NCBI RefSeq assembly: GCF_030699305.1
Contig: NZ_JAUYNB010000035.1
Coordinates: 1-51,423, forward strand
Direction: 5' to 3'
Length of the DNA stretch: 51,423 nt
From: Novosphingobium sp.
GTDB lineage: Bacteria > Pseudomonadota > Alphaproteobacteria > Sphingomonadales > Sphingomonadaceae
The notes under the pieces were generated by a model. That model saw only the letters and a list, made by a program, of their open reading frames with translations, was not told the DNA's origin and did not search any database. Position numbers and translations under genes: made by a program. This document shows, one piece after another, positions 25,356-32,751 of the stretch; within the stretch, counting starts at the first letter, position 1, and the number at the start of each line of letters is the position of its first letter.

Positions 25356-26420
25356 TTGACCGATACCACCGCCGTTCCGTCCGAACCGCCGACCGGCGCC
25401 CTCGAAGATGCGCTTGCGTCTCTCAAGCGCGATCTGTCCAAGCTGTCGATGCGGTTCAAGTCGGTCGATCATGCCGTGATGACCGATTGCAAGGCGTTGA
25501 AGCTCCGCCTCCACTATCCTGCGTTTAGGCAGCGCAAGCCGATGATCGCGGAACTGGTGGACACCGTCTCGACCTACATTGTCAATTTCTGCTTGCCCCG
25601 ACAGCAGGTCACTGACCTCTACGAACAATATGGCAAGGTTTCGCCGGAGGACTTCACTAAGATGTTCGAGGTTCTCCGCCAGGAAGCCTTCGATCTCTTC
25701 AAGCGCGCCCATGTAGCGACGAACCGAAACGGCGAAGCCGGCGAACTGATACTGTACCTGCTGACGGAGTGGCTCCTTGAGGCGCCCCAGATCGTCGCGA
25801 AGATGTCGCTGAAGACGAACACCGAGATGCCTGTACATGGTGCGGACGGAGTGCACGTCCGATACTGTGCGGCGACGGGGCGGCTCTACATCTACTGGGG
25901 AGAGGCGAAGCTCTACGGCAGTTTGGACCAGGCGATCACGGAGGCGGCTAAGTCGATCGCCGAATCCCTGGACGACAAGAAGATCAAGCACGAGATTACG
26001 CTAGTGAAGCGGCACCTGGATCTGTCAAGCCTGACGCCTCACGCCAAGAAGGCAATGCTCGACTTCCTCGATCCGTATGGTTCGGAATACACAAACCGCC
26101 ACGACGTGATTTCCTGCCTCGTTGCCTTCGATTTCGACGCCTTTGCTTCTGTGCTGGCCTGCGAGGCCGATGCCGAGGACGAGTTCCGCAAGTTGGCTCT
26201 TGCTCAGCTTGAAGAAGCCGCGCCGAAGATTGCCAAGGCTCTTAAGGCAAAGGGCATCGAGCACCAGGAGGTCGAGATGTTCATCATGCCGGTTCCGTCC
26301 GTGGCAACGTTGCGCGATCTGTTTCAAGACAAAATCGGCTGGAAGCATCCGGCCGCCGAGAAGGCACCGAAGAAAGGCCGCGGCAAGAAGCAGGCGCAAG
26401 ATGAAGGGGACAACGCCTGA
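25356..26420 (+). CDS. hamA: Hachiman nuclease HamA (DUF1837)
   Basis: The 354-residue protein carries the DUF1837 nuclease signature: GEAGELILYLLTEWLL (Glu127, Glu130), then DGVH (Asp164-His167) and WGEAKLY with Glu183-x-Lys185. In Hachiman, HamA degrades DNA when released by the HamB helicase on phage infection, causing abortive loss of cell DNA. The C-terminus is a Lys-rich tail. The start is uncertain: the frame opens at TTG 25356, which overlaps the stop of an 11-codon ATG frame beginning at 25324. The next in-frame ATG (25447) would remove 30 residues. It overlaps hamB by one base (TGATG). Confidence 0.9.
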   Translation: MTDTTAVPSEPPTGALEDALASLKRDLSKLSMRFKSVDHAVMTDCKALKLRLHYPAFRQRKPMIAELVDTVSTYIVNFCLPRQQVTDLYEQYGKVSPEDFTKMFEVLRQEAFDLFKRAHVATNRNGEAGELILYLLTEWLLEAPQIVAKMSLKTNTEMPVHGADGVHVRYCAATGRLYIYWGEAKLYGSLDQAITEAAKSIAESLDDKKIKHEITLVKRHLDLSSLTPHAKKAMLDFLDPYGSEYTNRHDVISCLVAFDFDAFASVLACEADAEDEFRKLALAQLEEAAPKIAKALKAKGIEHQEVEMFIMPVPSVATLRDLFQDKIGWKHPAAEKAPKKGRGKKQAQDEGDNA

Positions 26421-28945
26421 TGCAGGAACTGGCTGATCAGATCTGGGGCAACAGCCGCTTCCACGACGCAGCGGCTCTTACCCATCGAACTTGGCTGGCG
26501 CGCGAGCTAGGAAGGCCACTTGAGCCGGAGGTGACCGTCGAAGAGGCAGTGCGGCTTATGCAGGCATCCGCGATCCTAGCTTGTTCGACGGATCCGGTGC
26601 ATCGGAGCCAGGCATACCGTTCGGCGACCATGACGTACGAGGTGGTGGGCGCAAAGACGCTGCCCATGCAGCAGGCGCTCCGCGTTGTGCTTGCCCGGCT
26701 CGGCAACTTTCCCGCGCTGGAAACGCGCGAAGATGTCGGCCGCGCAGCTGCGGACCTGCCGCTAGATCTCGCGATTGAGGAGATGGCCCTTTCGGACCGG
26801 CGCCGCGTCCTACTGCGGGATCGCCCCGCGCTGCTAACGAGCTTCCAGCACGACCTGTGGTGCAAACTTGGCGAAGGGCGCAGCATCGCCGTCGCCGCAC
26901 CGACGTCCGCCGGAAAGTCCTTCATCCTTCAGGGCCATCTCGCGCGTGTGTTCAACGAGGCTGGGGAGCGCATCGTCGTCTACCTCGTGCCGACTCGTGC
27001 ATTAATTGCCCAGGTCGCTCGCGATCTGGCAGACCTTTTCTTCGGAACGGAAGGGGCGCCGGAGATTGTCACCGTGCCGCTCGACGGAGATCAGCCGCTG
27101 CCAAATCGCGCGGTATTCGTGATGACGCAGGAGCGGACCCAGCTGATGCTGGCGGCGCATCCGGACATGAGCGCCGGGATCGTCATCGTCGACGAGGCGC
27201 ACAGCATCGCCGACCAAGGCCGCGGCATTCTACTGCAGTGGGTCGTGGACGACCTGCTTCGTCGCCGCGCGGATGCGCAGCTCCTTTTCGCCAGCCCGGG
27301 CATCCGCAACCTAGATGTGTTCGGTCGCACCTTCGGCCTCGATAGCGTGGAGACGCTTCCATCGACTGAGTCGACGGTTGCGCAGAACTTCCTGATCGTG
27401 CGCGTAACCTCGTCGCGCCAGGGCGAATTCTCGGTCTTAAACATCGAGCCGGGCGGCGAAGAGGCGCTGGTCGGCGAGTTCGCGATCGGACAAACGATCG
27501 CATCGAAGAAGGAGCGCCTCGTTCACATATCGGCCGCTCTCGGCAAAGGCGCGCCCTCCATCGTCTATGCGAACGGCGCCGCCGAGGCGGAAAACCTAGC
27601 CATCCAGCTGGCCGACCTGTTTGCGGACCGGGAGACTACGCCGCGGCGCGAGGCGGTGGCAGAGCTCGTCGCCCAGTCGGTACACCCATCCTATGTCCTG
27701 GCAGCGGCGATCCGTCGGGGTGTTGGCTTCCACTACTCCAACATGCCAACGCAAGTTCGGCAGGCGGTGGAGGATGCCTTCGCGGATGGTGCGATCGACT
27801 TCCTAGTGTGTACCAGTACGCTTCTTCAGGGCGTGAACCTGCCGGCCCGCAACGTCTTCATGTGCAGGCCTGAGAAGGGGAGGCAGCGCCCTCTGGAGGG
27901 TACGGACTTCTGGAACCTCGCCGGTCGCGCCGGCCGGCTGCGCCGCGAGTTCCAGGGCAACATCTTCTTGATCGACTATGACGAGTGGAAGGCCAAGCCG
28001 CTCGATCAGGAGAGGGACAGCGAGATCGTGCCTGCCCTCCAAGACGGTGTCGCGCAGCGGCTGGAGGATCTCGTAGCGACGATGGCCGACGACGATAGTG
28101 ACGACAGGAAGCCGGACGGTGACCTCGAGACCCTGTTCATCCGGCTACTAGACGACCATTCGCGCGGTGAGCTGCCGACAACGCTGTCGCGACTGACCGC
28201 GGCGGGCGTGCCGTCAACGTCGACCGAACGGGTCCAGACTGCGCTCGACGAGGTGGTCAAAGTGCTGACACTGCCCGTTGAGGTCGTTCGCCAAAGTCCG
28301 AACCTGTCACCGCATCGGCAACAGTCGCTTCACGCCGCACTACTCGCCAGAGTGGGTACGGACAAGGAGAGCGTGCGCGCGCTGATCCCCGCGCATCCGC
28401 GCGAGAGCGGAGCATACTTCTCCTACGCATCGCTCCTGAGGCTTTGCCATATGCACCTGCTGGGTCTTCCAGAGAGCCACGGATCGCACCGGTACCATGC
28501 CTTGATGGCTGTGTTTTGGATGAGCGGCGACCCTCTCCCTAAGATCATCGACAACGCCATCAACTTCGACAAGAAGAAGAGCACCCGGGCCGTGATCCGC
28601 AACACGCTCGAGACTATCGAGAAGGTGATCCGGTTCGAGGTGGTCCGGCTGATGTCATGCTACTGTGCCGTGCTCCTTAACGTTTTGAATGAGATCGGCC
28701 TGTCGGAGATGGCCGGCTCGGTGCCGCCACTTTCCCTCTATCTCGAGGTTGGTGCTTCGGACAGGTCGATGATCAGTTTCATGGGCCTCGGTTTGTCTCG
28801 TGTCGCCGCAGCCATTCTAAATGATGCCACCGTCAACAAGAACATGACCATCGCGGAGGCACGCATCTGGCTGAAGGAGGCCAACCTCGACATGTATGAG
28901 CTGTCCCCGCTTCTGGTCGAGGAGATACGCCGGGTGGCCCGCTGA
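26420..28945 (+). CDS. hamB: Hachiman helicase HamB
   Basis: The 841-residue superfamily 2 helicase has Walker A PTSAGKS (161-167), LVPTRALIAQ, DEAH (258-261), SPGIRN in the motif III position, and the second RecA domain with CTSTLLQGVNLPARNVF and NLAGRAGRLRR. The N-terminal 150 residues and helical C-terminal ~300 residues are typical of HamB. It monitors DNA and holds HamA inactive until triggered. The one-base overlap with hamA ensures coupled translation. This completes a two-gene Hachiman system; the next gene is 10 bases away on the other strand. Confidence 0.92.
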   Translation: MQELADQIWGNSRFHDAAALTHRTWLARELGRPLEPEVTVEEAVRLMQASAILACSTDPVHRSQAYRSATMTYEVVGAKTLPMQQALRVVLARLGNFPALETREDVGRAAADLPLDLAIEEMALSDRRRVLLRDRPALLTSFQHDLWCKLGEGRSIAVAAPTSAGKSFILQGHLARVFNEAGERIVVYLVPTRALIAQVARDLADLFFGTEGAPEIVTVPLDGDQPLPNRAVFVMTQERTQLMLAAHPDMSAGIVIVDEAHSIADQGRGILLQWVVDDLLRRRADAQLLFASPGIRNLDVFGRTFGLDSVETLPSTESTVAQNFLIVRVTSSRQGEFSVLNIEPGGEEALVGEFAIGQTIASKKERLVHISAALGKGAPSIVYANGAAEAENLAIQLADLFADRETTPRREAVAELVAQSVHPSYVLAAAIRRGVGFHYSNMPTQVRQAVEDAFADGAIDFLVCTSTLLQGVNLPARNVFMCRPEKGRQRPLEGTDFWNLAGRAGRLRREFQGNIFLIDYDEWKAKPLDQERDSEIVPALQDGVAQRLEDLVATMADDDSDDRKPDGDLETLFIRLLDDHSRGELPTTLSRLTAAGVPSTSTERVQTALDEVVKVLTLPVEVVRQSPNLSPHRQQSLHAALLARVGTDKESVRALIPAHPRESGAYFSYASLLRLCHMHLLGLPESHGSHRYHALMAVFWMSGDPLPKIIDNAINFDKKKSTRAVIRNTLETIEKVIRFEVVRLMSCYCAVLLNVLNEIGLSEMAGSVPPLSLYLEVGASDRSMISFMGLGLSRVAAAILNDATVNKNMTIAEARIWLKEANLDMYELSPLLVEEIRRVAR

Positions 28946-28955
28946 GTGACTTGCG

Positions 28956-29228
28956 TTAGCTAGGGGGTTCAGCGCTTGGGTCGGCATCCAATCGGCGCCT
29001 CAATTCTGGAGCCACTTCGGCAAACTCCCTCACGATGTCGAGCAGTTCTGCAACTCGGCAGATCTCGCCGAACGTGCATCCACGCCAAAGCAACACTTCA
29101 GGCTCGCAGGCAAATTCTGGCGCGCCAAACACGATAGCAAAATAGGTGCTCAGGCCGGGATCCCACCCCACTGCTACTTCGAACACATCCGCACGGTTAG
29201 GCAGTGGCTTCAACGAATACCGGCTCAT
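28956..29228 (-). CDS. Hypothetical protein, 90 aa
   Basis: A small frame beginning MSRYSLKPLPNRADVFEVAVGWDPG, with the segment YFAIVFGAPE and an acidic helical end. It reads like a small alpha/beta protein of unknown family. It is four bases downstream of the DUF3768 gene on the same strand and is probably co-transcribed, so I treat it as plasmid backbone. It marks the right edge of the defence island. Confidence 0.7.
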   Translation of the reverse strand: MSRYSLKPLPNRADVFEVAVGWDPGLSTYFAIVFGAPEFACEPEVLLWRGCTFGEICRVAELLDIVREFAEVAPELRRRLDADPSAEPPS

Positions 29229-29232
29229 CGCG

Positions 29233-29640
29233 TCACCAATCGCTCGCCAGCATGATGGTCACGACGCGGAAGCTCTGTTGTGCGTCCCACGGCGTCTCCG
29301 ATCCCCAGGCGAACGTGCCGTCGTTGGCGTAGATGTCGACCTTCCAGAATAACCTGTGGCCCTGGTGCTCGACCACACCGAAGTCGCGCTCGCCGTGCGG
29401 GTCGTTGCCAGGATCGATCGGCGTTTCGTTGATCAGCCGCCGCAGTGCGCGCTGTCCCATCATCAGGTTGAACTGGCGGGTGCCAGGATCGGGATCCTCT
29501 CCGGCAAGAATATCCGCGAGCGCCCGGGTGAACACGGTCTTCGAGTTCACAAGCGACCCTGCGCGGGCGGCATCATTGAGCGCGGCTATCTCGGTGGTTC
29601 GGTCGGTGTCGGCAGGGGCGGCCTGGGCAAGCTGGGTCAT
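29233..29640 (-). CDS. DUF3768 family protein
   Basis: The 135-residue protein matches DUF3768, with diagnostic segments IAALNDAARAG, LINETPIDPGNDPHGERDFG, HRLFWKVDIY and SETPWDAQQSFRVVTIML. I start at MTQLAQAAPADTDR (ATG ending at 29640) because a GGAG site lies upstream; the preceding TTG codon is less likely. The family is common on sphingomonad plasmids and of unknown function. It is the first gene of a two-gene unit with the 90-residue ORF. Confidence 0.85.
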   Translation of the reverse strand: MTQLAQAAPADTDRTTEIAALNDAARAGSLVNSKTVFTRALADILAGEDPDPGTRQFNLMMGQRALRRLINETPIDPGNDPHGERDFGVVEHQGHRLFWKVDIYANDGTFAWGSETPWDAQQSFRVVTIMLASDW

Positions 29641-29675
29641 CAAACTCTCCTTTTACAATGATCGTCCGATGGACT

Positions 29676-29688
29676 CCCCCTCCCCTCC
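29676..29688 (-). promoter_or_regulatory. Purine-rich leader motif, copy upstream of DUF3768
   Basis: Minus strand GGAGGGGAGGGGG, 36 bases before the DUF3768 ATG, with a separate AGGAGA ribosome-binding site nearer the start. The motif is therefore not itself the Shine-Dalgarno sequence. Confidence 0.45.
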
Positions 29689-29749
29689 GCCTACCGGTTG
29701 ACGGCGCTTGAGCGTTCACGCTACGTTCTTTCTCGAAAGGAAATTCCCG

Positions 29750-30238
29750 ATGCCCATCGGCGCCCACACCGACCATTTCGATCTTGATATCGCGCTGCGC
29801 GATGCCTCGTGCGACCTCAATGTCCTGCCGCCGCGGCGCGCGATCGCAGCCCTGTGCATTGGGGTCGGGGTCGATGACGCCTACTTTTCGGTCCGCGAAC
29901 TGCGCGAAGCGGTGTCATTGGTGCATGAAAATGCGCCCGGCGGGCGGGCGAAGCTCGCGGCGATCCTCAGCACCTCGTGCGACGATTTCCAGCGGGCGAT
30001 CTACTACAGCCTCGCCGGGCGCGGCGTGGTCGAGATGGCCGAGGCAATGGACTGGCTGCTGGGCATGCTGAAGGCGCGCGGTCGGACTGCGGCCTGGCTC
30101 AGCCGCTCGCGGGTACGCCGCAAGGACCTGGTCTCGCCCTATGTGGCGGAAGGCCCCGACGGCCCGCTGGTGTCGCCGAACCCCGATTTTGAGCTCGGCC
30201 AGTCGTGGTTTGTCGAGCGCGGCCCGGAACCCTACTGA
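29750..30238 (+). CDS. Hypothetical protein, 162 aa
   Basis: The ATG at 29750 (MPIGAHTDHFDLDIALRDA) has GAAAGGA upstream at a suitable distance; the earlier in-frame start lacks one. The protein is helical, with RAIAALCIGVGVDDAYFSVRELREAV and a basic stretch AWLSRSRVRRKDLVSPYVAEG. I recognise no family. It is divergent from the DUF3768 gene and converges with the small gene at 30243, five bases away. Confidence 0.65.
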   Translation: MPIGAHTDHFDLDIALRDASCDLNVLPPRRAIAALCIGVGVDDAYFSVRELREAVSLVHENAPGGRAKLAAILSTSCDDFQRAIYYSLAGRGVVEMAEAMDWLLGMLKARGRTAAWLSRSRVRRKDLVSPYVAEGPDGPLVSPNPDFELGQSWFVERGPEPY

Positions 30239-30242
30239 GTGA

Positions 30243-30467
30243 TCAGGGCTCGTCATCATTGCAGGTGACGACCCGCGAGACGGTGCGGCCCGGCGCGGCC
30301 TTGCTCGCCAGGACCACGCGGAATGGCTGCAGCGGGTTTCCTGTCTTCACGACCGCCGTGTCGGTCAGGATATGCTCGGCGACGCGGGTTGCCACGCGGT
30401 TGGCATTCTCGATGCTGCAAAGGCGCCCACGTTTGGGTGAGCGTTCGGGGGGTGGCTGGTCCGGCAT
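30243..30467 (-). CDS. Small hypothetical protein, 74 aa
   Basis: The frame from the ATG at 30465-30467 gives MPDQPPPERSPKRGR followed by an organised C-terminus (NANRVATRVAEHILTDTAVV, PFRVVLASKAAPGRTVSRVVTCN). This looks like real protein, whereas the upstream in-frame extension is Arg/Pro-rich shadow sequence. It lies 23 bases downstream of the 201-residue gene on the same strand and probably ends that operon. Function unknown. Confidence 0.6.
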   Translation of the reverse strand: MPDQPPPERSPKRGRLCSIENANRVATRVAEHILTDTAVVKTGNPLQPFRVVLASKAAPGRTVSRVVTCNDDEP

Positions 30468-30490
30468 GGCGGTGCAAGCTCGCGTGCAAG

Positions 30491-31096
30491 TCACGGCGCC
30501 GAGGGGGCGGCCGGGGCCGGAACAATCGTCCAGGCGCGGCTCATCAGCTTGCTGATCTTCACGCCCATCCCGTCGTTCATCCGGCGCAAAATGGTCTTCC
30601 GGCCTGACTGGACCACCCGGAATCTGCGTTCGCTCTGCCCGTCGGTGAACGTGAGCGGTTCTGCCAGGACGAGCGTGTCGCCCGGCCGCGGCTTGCGGCG
30701 CGAGGTCAGCGCAAGTCGCGCACGGCAAGCCTCGCGCCATTTGGCGGCATACTCGTTGCCGGGAGGACCCAGCAGGTCGAGGATCGAAGCCGGGCAATCG
30801 CAGTGGTAGGGGCCCATCGTCTCGGTCATGTCCTTGTAGCCGAACTCTTCGCCGCTGCGCGCGCCGGGGTTCCATTTGACTAGGCAGATGATCGCAAAGG
30901 TCTCCTTGGGACCTTCGGCGTCATAGGTCTGGCAGGCGGCGTAGTAGGCGCCCGAGCGGACGGTCGATTTGATCACCCTCAGCCCGGTATCGCGGCCTTT
31001 GTCCGGATCGGGCGGATAGGTGCATTGGTTGTCGAGATACGCCTTCGGCGTGGCGAAAGGCGACATCCCGCCGCGGGACATGAACAGCCAGCCCAT
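30491..31096 (-). CDS. Hypothetical protein, 201 aa, possibly DUF6927
   Basis: The protein begins MGWLFMSRGGMSPFATPKAYL and contains SGAYYAACQTYDAEGPKETFAIICLVKWNPG and a Cys-rich YHCDCPASILDLLGPP block. A basic C-terminal half follows that resembles a small beta-barrel (PGDTLVLAEPLTFTDGQSERRFRVV). I recall similar sphingomonad plasmid proteins assigned to DUF6927, but the number is uncertain. It follows the 218-residue gene by 11 bases, so the two are co-transcribed. Confidence 0.65.
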   Translation of the reverse strand: MGWLFMSRGGMSPFATPKAYLDNQCTYPPDPDKGRDTGLRVIKSTVRSGAYYAACQTYDAEGPKETFAIICLVKWNPGARSGEEFGYKDMTETMGPYHCDCPASILDLLGPPGNEYAAKWREACRARLALTSRRKPRPGDTLVLAEPLTFTDGQSERRFRVVQSGRKTILRRMNDGMGVKISKLMSRAWTIVPAPAAPSAP

Positions 31097-31107
31097 GGGG
31101 TTTTCTC

Positions 31108-31764
31108 CTAGAGCAGCGCCTGGCTGCGCGGGTTGATGGAAAGGCCGGTCTCGCGGACGACCAGCGCGCGGAAGCTGTGCGGGGCGGCGAGGACGGCGAT
31201 GTCGCAGAAGTGATTGCGGCCGCCGAGATAGTCCTGGCGCCCCTTGCAGCGGCGGAACATGACCTCACGGCCAGGCCGGATGCAGGGGATCGAGACCTGG
31301 ACGTAGATCTCGTCGCCATGGAGGGTAATCTCGCCTGAGACAGCGGGACCGGCGAAGTTGCTGCGCAGGTCATACTGATCGGGGTCCAGGTCCAGATGGC
31401 GGGCTGCGACCCGGAGCGCCGAGCGCGCTTCGCGGTGGAAGGCGCGTTTTGCTTCAGGGTCATAGCCGATCCCGCGCCGGGCAAGTGCGACCAGCGCGGG
31501 CTTGGACTTCAGCTCATCGATCTTGGCGATGCACTGGCGGCGCAGCGGCGTGTCCTCGGTGAAGGTCTCGTCCGGAGCATGGCCGAGCGCGATACGGCCG
31601 AGATGCCGGGCCAGCAGTATGGTCGCGGGATCGCGAGCCGGATCGATGCCGGCATTGCGCGCATCCTGCATCGCGTCGACCACAGCCTGGGTAGCGGTCG
31701 GGATGGTCGCGAGCCCGTCGGGCTGGAGCGCCCGGCGATAGCGGAAGTCGAGATCGTAGTTCAT
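31108..31764 (-). CDS. Hypothetical protein, 218 aa
   Basis: The frame starts MNYDLDFRYRRALQPDGLATIP. Its N-terminal half is helical (TILLARHLGRIALGHAPDE). Its C-terminal half is beta-rich, with EITLHGDEIYVQVS, REVMFRRCKGRQDYLGGRNHFCDIAVL. No family is recognised. It appears to head the unit 31108-30491-30243, and a purine-rich motif lies 44-58 bases upstream of its ATG. Confidence 0.65.
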   Translation of the reverse strand: MNYDLDFRYRRALQPDGLATIPTATQAVVDAMQDARNAGIDPARDPATILLARHLGRIALGHAPDETFTEDTPLRRQCIAKIDELKSKPALVALARRGIGYDPEAKRAFHREARSALRVAARHLDLDPDQYDLRSNFAGPAVSGEITLHGDEIYVQVSIPCIRPGREVMFRRCKGRQDYLGGRNHFCDIAVLAAPHSFRALVVRETGLSINPRSQALL

Positions 31765-31807
31765 GGGTGTAAGCCTCCATCGCGCCCCATGGCGCGCCGG
31801 GCTCCCA

Positions 31808-31822
31808 CCCCCTCCCCTTCCC
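31808..31822 (-). promoter_or_regulatory. Purine-rich leader motif, copy upstream of the 218-aa gene
   Basis: Minus strand GGGAAGGGGAGGGGG, 30 bases after the ArdC-like stop codon and 44 bases before the next ATG. Confidence 0.4.
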
Positions 31823-31851
31823 GCTCGCCATGCGAGCGTGTCCGACTTCCG

Positions 31852-32751
31852 TTAGGCCGCTTCCTTGAGGTCGCCCGTGAGCGCCGGATCGAACTGGCGC
31901 AGCCACTTGACCGCCTGCTCTGCCTTGGCGGCTGCATGGAGGATCGCGGTCTTGTCCCCGCGTAGGATCTTCATCCAGTGATGGATGTAGGCGGCGTGGC
32001 TGTCGTGGAGTTCGTTGGGCAGACCGTATTCGGCGCAGAGGGTAGCCTGGGTCAGCGAGGCAACGATCTCCTCGAAAGCATAGGCATCATCGCCGAACCT
32101 CTTGCCGAACTGCCGGTTGAGCCGTTTGGCAGACCCTGTAGCGTGACCAAATTCGTGGCATCTTGTTGAAAAGTAAGCCTCAATGGAATGAAATGCCTGC
32201 GGATGCGGCAAGGTGACCGTATCGGTTCCCGGCGAATAGTATGCGCTGTCGCCGCCATGGACGACGCGGATCGGGATTGCCTCCAGGAAGTCACGAACCC
32301 CGGCGGACAATTCGCCGATTGCCGCCGGGCTTGGCGGCTCGGGATAGTAGTGCCCCGGCAGTCCATCGATTTGCGAGGCGTTGAACACGTGGTTCCATTT
32401 CATGAACCGGATGGTCTTCTCAGTCGCCTCACCGGTCAGGCGATCGGTGTCAGTCTTGCGTGCCGAGGAATAGAACACGCTGAACGAGCCGCTCTCGCCC
32501 TTGCGAACGTGGGCCCCAAGCTCGGCTGCCTGACGAAATGTCATCCAGTAGGGGCTGGTGAAGCCGCGGCTTTCGGCGACCGCCCAAAGGAAGAAGGTGT
32601 TGATCCCCGTGTAGGAAAGTCCGTTGTGGCGTAGCGGACGGGTGCTGGTCGCCGACCAAGGTTTGAGCCACGGGGCGGTGCCGGCGGCGATCTTTTCGAG
32701 GATCAGGTCGGTGATTACCTGGGCGACATCGGGCTTCGGATGACGGGTCAT
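31852..32751 (-). CDS. ArdC-like antirestriction protein (ssDNA-binding domain plus zincin)
   Basis: The 299-residue protein has an ArdC-type N-terminal single-strand DNA-binding domain (residues ~5-125: LRHNGLSYTGINTFFLW, YWMTFRQAAELGAHVRKGE). A zincin metallopeptidase domain follows with HEFGH at 199-203 and the downstream acidic ligand region YAFEEIVA (224-231). ArdC proteins enter recipient cells with conjugating plasmids and protect the DNA from restriction. Its ATG overlaps the stop of the GHKL ATPase gene by four bases, so the two are translated together. Confidence 0.88.
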   Translation of the reverse strand: MTRHPKPDVAQVITDLILEKIAAGTAPWLKPWSATSTRPLRHNGLSYTGINTFFLWAVAESRGFTSPYWMTFRQAAELGAHVRKGESGSFSVFYSSARKTDTDRLTGEATEKTIRFMKWNHVFNASQIDGLPGHYYPEPPSPAAIGELSAGVRDFLEAIPIRVVHGGDSAYYSPGTDTVTLPHPQAFHSIEAYFSTRCHEFGHATGSAKRLNRQFGKRFGDDAYAFEEIVASLTQATLCAEYGLPNELHDSHAAYIHHWMKILRGDKTAILHAAAKAEQAVKWLRQFDPALTGDLKEAA

